DNA of 64,000 nucleotides, taken from Serpula lacrymans var. lacrymans S7.9 (lineage: Eukaryota; Basidiomycota; Agaricomycetes; Boletales; Serpulaceae). A program made the position numbers and the translations under genes. Location of the stretch: positions 1,256,031 through 1,320,030 of the forward strand of contig NW_006763299.1 of the NCBI RefSeq assembly GCF_000218685.1. The letters run 5' to 3'. Shown here piece after piece: positions 56,601-64,000 of the stretch; position 1 is the first letter of the stretch, and each line of letters opens with the position of its first letter. The notes beneath the pieces were generated by a model, which saw nothing but the letters and a program-made list of their open reading frames with translations, was not told the DNA's origin and searched no databases.

Positions 56601-57553
56601 GGTGCTGTGTGGCCACTTACCTCGGACACAACGTCTACTATATTCGTCAATTTTTCGACATATCCACACACTGAGTCGAAGCACTTAGTCCCCGAAAGAC
56701 TCTCCAGGTTATCTACTCCACTCGTAATCATACCAGCATTGGATGCACCCTGATCATGCGCTGGTTTGTTTGCACTTTTGACTGCGCTTTCTGTAGCGTG
56801 TAACACCTCAGGCTTGGTGGAATTGGAAGAGTTTCTCGCGGCCTCTCTACCGCTAGGTTCATTCGACGTAGTGACCGGGGCCTTCAATTCATGAGATAAA
56901 GCAAGATCTTGACTTTGAAATACGGGGCCAGACACATCTTCGACGAGTTCAAGACGAACAACTATGCTTCCGGACTTCGCTGTTCGTGATCCATCTTTGC
57001 ACAATTGATACGTGTCCTCTGTGTCAGATACATACTTAACCGGCAATCGTCGCTGCAGTCAATAACTTATCGTTACCAAAACTATGTTTGTCTTTGAGTG
57101 TGTCTTTTAGACACAATGAGGCTTCTCCTATCAGTACATTTGGTCGAAAAAGTGGTGTGCGAATGACTGCTAATTTGATGGGCGACGATGTTTGAACTTC
57201 GCTGAAATATATTGTGAGTGAAGAATACATTCAAAAGAAGGCAGTATCTCTCACAACTCAAAGGACTCGTTCCATCCTGGACTGATGCCTTTGGAAGTTT
57301 TCGTTTTCATTTCGAGCCCTCCATCTACAGAGATGGTGGCAAAGCAAACTGGTGTTTAAAAACAAGGAGCTTTGCGTAACCTTGAAGCCATAATAACTGG
57401 ACGTTCTGATTGAGTCAGCGATACAGCAGATAGTTCGCTATAGATACCACGCACCAGTCAAACGGACTTTCTGCATTCTGTGTGGAGAGAAGTGGTTGAA
57501 AATATTAAGATATTATATGCTTGAGGTAGAACACACCTTTGGCCATCGTCCAT
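50653..57553 (-). pseudogene. C2-NACHT-WD40 (fungal NLR-like) gene, several lesions
   Basis: Multi-exon STAND/NLR-like gene of a type expanded in Agaricomycetes and thought to act in non-self recognition. Order on the minus strand: short 5' exons from about 57553; a C2-like domain (S-V-D-G-G-L-E-M-K-T-K-T-S, P-G-W-N-E-S-F-E, then L-I-G-E-A-S-L); a linker; and a helical segment. The NACHT NTPase follows, with G-P-A-G-S-G-K-S-T (Walker A, about 55790) and V-I-V-I-D-A-L-D-E-C-G (Walker B, about 55500). Then come A-H-I-Y-L-S-G-I-P-F and at least ten WD40-type repeats to 50653 (e.g. Y-G-T-I-Q-I-W-D, D-S-T-I-R-I-W-D). Lesions: TAA at about 55168 after L-F-I-W-V; TGA at about 54388 after A-V-K-K; a frameshift near 53965 in the first WD repeat; another near 51940. 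The rest of the frame is well preserved, so inactivation is recent or sequence errors contribute. Some 5' exon borders are unresolved. Confidence 0.8.
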
Positions 57554-58000
57554 AGTGAAAAAAGTGTTTCTCAGCCAGATGGAAGTTCGATACCAACATG
57601 AGCACGAGGTTTCAAACCGTTCAAGTTAAAGTTGTGTTTCGAGCGCCTGCAGTGGGGTCTGACACTCATCACGGCATCAGCGTATTATATGCATAATATA
57701 CAAAACAGCCGTCGTTTCGGTGCCTGAGACCTGAAGACTGAAGTACATGAGACGTACGACAAGTCGGTGTGTATACTCAGAGAATATATAACATACCCTG
57801 AAATCCAAAACCACGCTTTTGCCAGTGGGAACTCAGATTCGTCATAAGAGACAAGCTTGCGACTTGTCATCTGACCGTCGACGCAGCCGCTTAGCGATAT
57901 GTAAAATTCCATGACGCGTTTGTACTACGCTAGTGCTTAGTCAGCCACTTTGGTCGCCTGTGTCAATCTTGGGCAGAATCTTTGAGCATCACCTACCAAG

Positions 58001-58791
58001 ATGTTTTTTATCGTAAGTGTTGACTTAAACAGTACTTATCAAAGTACACGCTGAAATGAATGGTTCCAGAAAGAACTCACGCACACAATCCTCCTACACC
58101 CGTCATATTTTGGACCACGAATGCTCCAGTTCCTGGAATCAAAACTATATTCAGACGTCGAGGGCACTTGCTCAGGCGCATTCGGTTACATCATCGCCGT
58201 CGTCTCTATTCTCGACATTGGAAAAGGGATGGTTCTTAGCGGGAGCGGTCAGGCTGAATTCATCACAAGGTATCGTGCCATTGTGTTCAAGCCTTTCAAA
58301 GGAGAGGTAGTAGACGGCGTAGTAAACAATGTCAACAAGGTGCGTGCATACCTTTTATTTGAGTTTTTGATCAGTGTTATTCAAACTTGGTGCCTTCAAG
58401 ATGGGCTTTTTTGCAGAAGTCGGACCCTTGACAGTTTTCGTATCACACCAGGTGAACCACGCGTTTTGCACGTTGGAGCGTTTCCACTGACCAAATTGAA
58501 AAGCTCATCCACCCAGACATGAAATTCGACCCAAACTCAAACCCTCCATCCTTCGCTTCAGAAGATCAGGTACGCTTTTCTCAGTTTGATTACATTATGT
58601 CTCTCCTATCACGCCTGTCTATAGATCATCGAGAAAAATACTCGGGTACGCTTGAAAATCGTCGGTACGCGGGTTGATGCAACTGAGATTGTGAATTTGT
58701 TTCGTCCTCAGTAAATTTATCCATCTAACACCGCACACAATAGTTCGCCATCGGAACAATTAAAGAAGATCATCTAGGCGTCATCGACTAG
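58001..58791 (+). CDS. RPB7: RNA polymerase II subunit RPB7
   Basis: Stalk subunit of RNA polymerase II, pairing with Rpb4 and binding emerging RNA. Six exons, 58001-58012, 58070-58339, 58401-58451, 58504-58569, 58625-58690 and 58744-58791, all in phase 0, give 170 aa, the normal length. The 12-nt first exon codes only M-F-F-I. Then K-E-L-T-H-T-I-L-L-H-P, L-Y-S-D-V-E-G-T-C-S-G, V-F-K-P-F-K-G-E-V-V-D-G-V-V (start of the S1/OB fold), M-G-F-F-A-E-V-G-P-L, D-M-K-F-D-P-N and R-L-K-I-V-G-T-R-V-D-A-T-E-I follow, all near-invariant in Rpb7. The second and third introns use AAG acceptors. The gene is divergent from the NLR pseudogene and convergent with VPS10. Confidence 0.95.
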
Positions 58792-59737
58792 CGGCAAAGT
58801 CGTGTTTTTTTCGGGTTACTGAACATCAAATCTCGCTTTTCGATCGCTGTGCTATCAAATTTATTCACCGTTAAATTATTATCGGCCTACACCATCTAAC
58901 TGTAGGTAGTCGTCCATTATGAAGTCTTCACGCTCTCGTTCAAGTGGTATTAACGAGCTCGAGGAGAGTCCCAGTTATTACACAGGGTTTTGACTGTTGT
59001 TTGAGTACTACATTAAACAATAGACTCAGATGAGACAGAGATATAGCCACCGTTCGCAGCTAGGATGCTTTCAATGATGGCCGAGTTGGTGATACAGCCA
59101 TAACCTAGCCAGAGCTTTTGACTTTTTTTTGTTACGGATTGCACCAATTTCAAAACTTGAGGGCGTATAACCATTTTGATTGAGTAGAACGAACCAAAGC
59201 TATAGAAACAAGCTTCCTTGCAAAAGTACATTAGCATTGGCTTGTACCACACTGAATACCATCGAACCTATGGTCTAAATGGTATAATACATGATACTAA
59301 TTTGCGTCACAGGGAAATTAGATATATACCTCTAGGGCTTTGGGAACCTCTCCACATTTCTCTCCGTTTGACTTTTGTCTTTCCCAAGTTTTTTTTGCAT
59401 TCTGCTACTTATCGTCGAGCCCCCACGTCGATTTGTAGCGATCCTAGTGCACAAAACCCCAATAGCACAACCAGGCTACCTGCAAACGCAGCACAGGGCT
59501 TTCATGCATTGAGGGGCTTCAGTGCTACATAACTCATTCTCACCTTGGTCCTCATCAAGATTTAATGACTATATATATCGAACAAGAAAGAGGAGCTAGC
59601 GCAACCATAACATAATACACATATGGATGATGAACGATAAACAATGACTCGTGCATATCTACAAATTAATCTCACTCTAAACATCGCGCTTACTACTAGA
59701 CTAATGTGCATACAAATAAAGAGTCCACAGCTCAAGC
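58792..59737. other. Convergent intergenic region, RPB7/VPS10
   Basis: About 950 bp between two convergent stop codons. It contains both 3' UTRs. Open frames at 59013-59252 and 59218-59532 have no recognisable domain. Confidence 0.45.
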
Positions 59738-62700
59738 TTACTCCTCATCCTCGAACCGCAGAATCTGTGCGTCTTCGTCTACTGGGATGTCCCTATATCC
59801 ACGTCGCGAACGGAAGCCAAGCGACATAGACTCAGCCGTGGATGCCACATACTCCCATGCGATGCCTGCAAGACCGAGTAGGAACCACGGGACAGAAGCA
59901 AGCGTAGACAAAGCGCCCGATCCTGAGGCCGAGCGATACATCGCCTGGTAATCGCCAGGGAGGCGGATCGTCCTTTAAAATAACCAACAAGTCAGTAACG
60001 TTCATTGAAATAAAGTAATATTCAACGCACCCCCGTGCACGTCCGCTGTTGCGATACCACCAAAAGGCGATGAGAGCCGTGATGCCAAACGGAAATATGA
60101 GCACGAAGAACCAGAACCATGCGCTGTGGCCCTTCACGCCTGGACAGAGATGTCGAGTGCCACGATCAAGCCGCTGGCCGCCTTCACACGACGAGTAGAA
60201 GATTTTACGGTAGGCAGTACGCTCATACCAATAATCATCATCGCCACGACACGTATCATCATCTGCAAGTGGTTGCATCCCCGACGCAAGTACACACTCC
60301 CCGGCTGTGTTTCTGACGTAGTTGAATTCGCTTCAAAAGGAAATAGTTAATGAGAAGTAACGTCTTTGCGTTGGAAGAAAATAAATACCATTCAAAGTCT
60401 TCCTGCGTGCAAGCGCAATACCTAACTATCTTCTCTTCTGCTTTTGGTTGGTGCCCGACTGCGCAATTCGTATTACGCACTCGTCGATGGTACAAAGTCT
60501 GCGATCTACTCAGCCGTCATTTCATCTGCAGAATTCGCTTGGCTCACCTGGCGACCAAACAAACAGGCTTCATTACGTTCTTCGCTAGGACTCCACAACT
60601 CGAAATCATCATGACCAGGGTCTTCGATGTTCAACGTACCTAGAGAAATACGTGAAGTTAGCAAATAAATGAAGGGGAGAAAGAAAGCAACACTGACATT
60701 GCTTGTGTGTCAACGAAGTAAAGTCAATATGGATGACAATCGAGCTGGACGGCGAACGAGGCGACTGGCCCAATAACGTGAATTTGCGGCTTGTATCCTC
60801 AGGGACGGTGACAATCGACCTGATTCTTATTTTCTCTTGACTAAACTGATACTGTCGCCAGGTTATGCCCTCATCTATGGTGAACAAGACGTGGTCTGTC
60901 GGTTCCTCGTCGTTCACTATCACGATGATAGAACCAGAGTCGCCAAACTCCCAAAGGTGTGCATCCTTGTGTACTTCCTCCCATGTAAACCCACCGTCGC
61001 GACTAAGGAACGTGTCGCTATCTGTGTATGGTGCTAGCACCTCCCCTACGTTACCGACAGCCATCACCACTCCTACAACGGAGGGGCTGCTGTAGGTCGC
61101 GCGGGCATCTGGTCGTTCAGTGTATCCATGGATGTGAAGAGCACAGCTCTGCTAGGCAGGTTTAGACGCGAGACAAAAACATTGTACAGAAACTTACTGT
61201 AGAAGTGCAGTCGTATTTTTGGCCTACAGAGTCACTGGGAGGTGGGGACAACGGGCGCCATGAGCCACCTACATGGAGAGATGAGCTTACTTATTAAGAA
61301 ATGAATACTCAGACTCACCGTCATTGTGGGTGATACGAGTTTGAAGAAGCTTCCTCCCTGAAATTGTGGCTTCCTGAGGGTTAGCCACGATATTGACAAT
61401 AGCAATGCCATCCAACCCTATTAGCTTCTCGAAGTCGACATAACCATCATTGTTGCGGTTCACGTTGTCAAGCGAGAGACCAAAGTACGTTCCGTTAGAG
61501 TTAGACTTCAAGATGTTACCCCAAGGCGGACTTGGACCCGTAGTCATCGTCATATGAAGGAAAATCGACATGGTGCTCGATTCCAAGATAGTGTAAGTCT
61601 AAAAGAGTTCACATTAATATATGCAGGGTGATTAGGTGGTCTTACTTACATGAGTCTCAGGATGCATGCCTTGTGGGAACTGCCCTGCAGCAAATGTCCT
61701 ACCATCCAAAGATACCTGAAGATCAAGCGAGTTGGTTGCTGGAAGGTCCTGCGATAATAAATCATCCATATGGAAGTTTGTCCTATTAAAATGCCACTCA
61801 CTTCTGCAACAATCAAGAATTCTGAAAACTTAGTAAAACCAACAACGCGATCAAAGAGCTTCGTCTTCTGGGAGAAGTAATCGGTACCCGAGATAAGTTG
61901 TAAGGGGTTATTCCGTCCAAAGAACCTCTGCGATCCCTGCTTGTTCAAGTACGACTCGCACATGATTTGTGTAGGATCGATCAACAGCTCCGAGTCCCTG
62001 GCCCATTGACAATTCACAACATAGTTTTCCACGAACTTCCAATCACGTCCATTATTCCATGAATACTGTGCCTCGGCGTGGCAGTGATCTCCCATTCCTT
62101 CACATCCCACGTTTCCCGTCCAGATAATATAGTCTGATCTCGGCTGGAATCGTATAACCTCGGCGTGGAAGAAGTTTGGTGGAGATGGGGCATTCAGCTG
62201 ATTCCAGGATCTTCCCGTGTCCGTAGTGTAGAAAAACTTGCGACTGTCGGTGAGGAGATACGCACGATCACTACTGTGGGTGTGCATGTAAATCGCCAAG
62301 AAACGCTCCCCCTCGAACAGCTGGTCCCAGCTGTAACCCTCGTTACTGGACTGCCATACAGAATAATCTGAAAGTCGGACTAAGATAGTCTGCTATACAT
62401 TTTAGAATGCAGATATGTTTCGTGATATTGTGCAACGTACCGAAGATTGTTTGAAATAGTGGTGTTGAATGATCTGCGCTGGAAACTCGAACTACACAAA
62501 TATTAGTGAGGCATAGCTAACTGAAGTCCTTTAGCACATACGATTTGATTAATGATTTCGCCTTCTGCAGGTTGCGCTGAAAACCAAAGGTTAGTTAGCC
62601 CCGTCCAACTTAACAATAACCATACCCAAAACGAAGGACATCGTATCCTAGATACTGGGTACGGGTAAAGCTGAACCAAAACTAACCTTCTGAACATTTT

Positions 62701-64000
62701 TTAGATACAGGTTCGTCTTTCTTAATGCCTCTACTTCTGTCGCACGTATTACCGGGAATAAGTCGATAACCGGAAGACCCCAAATACGACTCTGTAGGAT
62801 TGCCTGTTGTACACTGGGTACTTGGTATACTTTCCGGTCCCGACGGGACACACTTATCACCGCTCCGTACGAAATTGTAATCACTAAGTAGGTTAATGCT
62901 GTCAGAAAAGAATCTGATCAAATACGAGTAATACTGACCATTCGAAATCAGCGTCCTCACAGGCGCAGTTCTCCTCGTGTTCAACGGGGTCATTGAACTT
63001 CTCACCCACATAACAATTTGCGTCAGGCTTTCGTCGGCGATACCATTGCTTTGAACATATGGTAAGGTATTTGCCACTTTATGATATGAGGTCTGGCCTA
63101 CCTTGTGACCCATGAGACATTCCTTGTCCCTGGCAGACCTTGCATACCACTTCTCAAAATCATCGTCGGAGCACTTCCGGTTTCTAGTAGCGGCAAAGTC
63201 GAGGAAAACTATAGCATAACGTCCCTGATCCGATTTCTGGTCTTGACGCGAAACCTGTCCCACTAAAATGAATTTTTGAGATGTCGAGTCAGAAACCGTT
63301 GTCAAACCCCTAGCCCGGAGGTTAATGCCGAAATCGTACGTCTTCCTAAAGTACAGGTCAACACTCTGGACAAATGAAACATGAGCCACGAGGAAGAGAT
63401 GCCTACCAATTCTTCCCCATGTCAGTCGAGTACTTGACTGAATTTGTTGATTCTTCGTCGTTGACCGCGACGATGATGCTGCCTTGGTCTCCAAATTCAT
63501 ACTTGTGCGCATCTCTCCGTATCATGTTCCAAGAAAGACCAGCATCAATGCTCAGGAATGTGTCGCATTCTTCATAAGGAAGGAGATATGGGCCAATGGA
63601 GCCCACGCCCATGACAAGCCCAGGCGCTGGAGATGAGAATATACGACCATAGTTATGCGAATTTGTGACTGAGTGGAGATGTAAAGAACATTGATCACTA
63701 TCTGAGGGGTCACATTTTATCCGTGCGCCATCAAAATCCGTCGAAGGTGCTCGAATCGGAGACCATGAACTCCCTGAGAATATATTAATATCAACTCAAA
63801 CTCATAATATCAACCTTAATTTATAGGACTTACCATCGTCAAGCGTTATCATTGACCTCAACCGCTTGGGTGCACGTTGTCGTTCGACGTCTTGTGCGTT
63901 GACAATGATATTAGAAATACCTACACCCTCAACACCATAGATGGTTTCGAAGTCCACGAATCCGAACTCGTTTCTGTTTGTATCCTTCAAACTCTCCACG
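59738..64000 (-). CDS. VPS10: Vacuolar sorting receptor VPS10 (sortilin), partial
   Basis: Type I membrane receptor that carries vacuolar hydrolases such as carboxypeptidase Y from the Golgi to the endosome. The N-terminus runs off the right edge. Many small exons are visible on the minus strand. They cover part of a first VPS10 beta-propeller with its cysteine-rich 10CC module (near 63612-62690), then a second propeller (62360-60640; [13 protein letters not shown] and [15 protein letters not shown]) and its 10CC module (near 60600-60150). One membrane helix follows ([13 protein letters not shown]), then a cytosolic tail. The last exon ends [13 protein letters not shown], an acidic tail motif typical of fungal VPS10. 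I did not resolve every exon border. No lesion is seen. Confidence 0.92.

Noticed and set aside
1..64000. CRISPR arrays, operons or bacterial-type genes
   Set aside because: Repeats are microsatellites, LTRs or inverted repeats, and genes contain spliceosomal introns. Nothing suggests prokaryotic DNA.

Overview
This window is nuclear DNA of a basidiomycete fungus, most likely an agaricomycete (mushroom-forming) species. Evidence: genes are split by many short introns (about 50-70 nt); the REG1-like, VMA21, GPI2, dolichyldiphosphatase and VPS10 proteins have fungal architecture; and the mobile elements (a Tnp2/Plavaka-type transposon, a Ty3/gypsy chromovirus and a C2-NACHT-WD40 gene) are typical of Agaricomycetes. 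Exon joins given here were derived by reading splice sites and checking phase. They are not transcript-supported.

Left part (1-21.7 kb) is gene-dense housekeeping DNA: an Rpp40-like RNase P/MRP subunit (partial, -), GPI2/PIG-C (+), pantothenate synthetase (-), dolichyldiphosphatase CAX4 (-), a BCS1-type AAA ATPase (+), an F-box/LRR-like hypothetical protein (+), HMG-CoA synthase (-), an unknown two-exon gene (+), VMA21 (-) and a large REG1/HEX2-type PP1 regulatory subunit (-). Two of these act in ER glycolipid and dolichol metabolism (GPI2, CAX4). HMG-CoA synthase feeds the mevalonate pathway that supplies dolichol and ergosterol.

Middle part (22-43 kb) is accessory and transposon-rich. A Tnp2/Plavaka-type DNA transposon (about 22.2-33.8 kb) carries a transposase gene and a second gene. 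The transposase exon is split by a complete, apparently very young 6.2-kb Ty3/gypsy chromovirus with identical 387-bp LTRs and a TACAA target duplication. That retroelement has a Tf1-like self-priming signature, yet its reverse transcriptase lacks a core segment. Next comes a 1.3-kb near-perfect inverted repeat (34.86-37.99 kb) built from an LTR-like sequence, then a degraded paralogous block (about 34-43 kb).

The better-preserved paralogue of that block lies at about 43.8-49.1 kb. It holds a DUF3632-type gene and an intact secreted RNase T1-family gene; the RNase copy at 41.3 kb is broken by a frameshift and an 825-bp solo LTR. Comparing the two copies reveals several insertions as presence/absence differences.

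Right part (49.3-64 kb): an intron-containing tRNA-Ile(AAU); a C2-NACHT-WD40 (fungal NLR-like) pseudogene with two nonsense codons and two frameshifts; RPB7, whose 5' end also exists as a relic on the far side of the NLR; and the 3' two-thirds or so of VPS10, which runs off the right edge.
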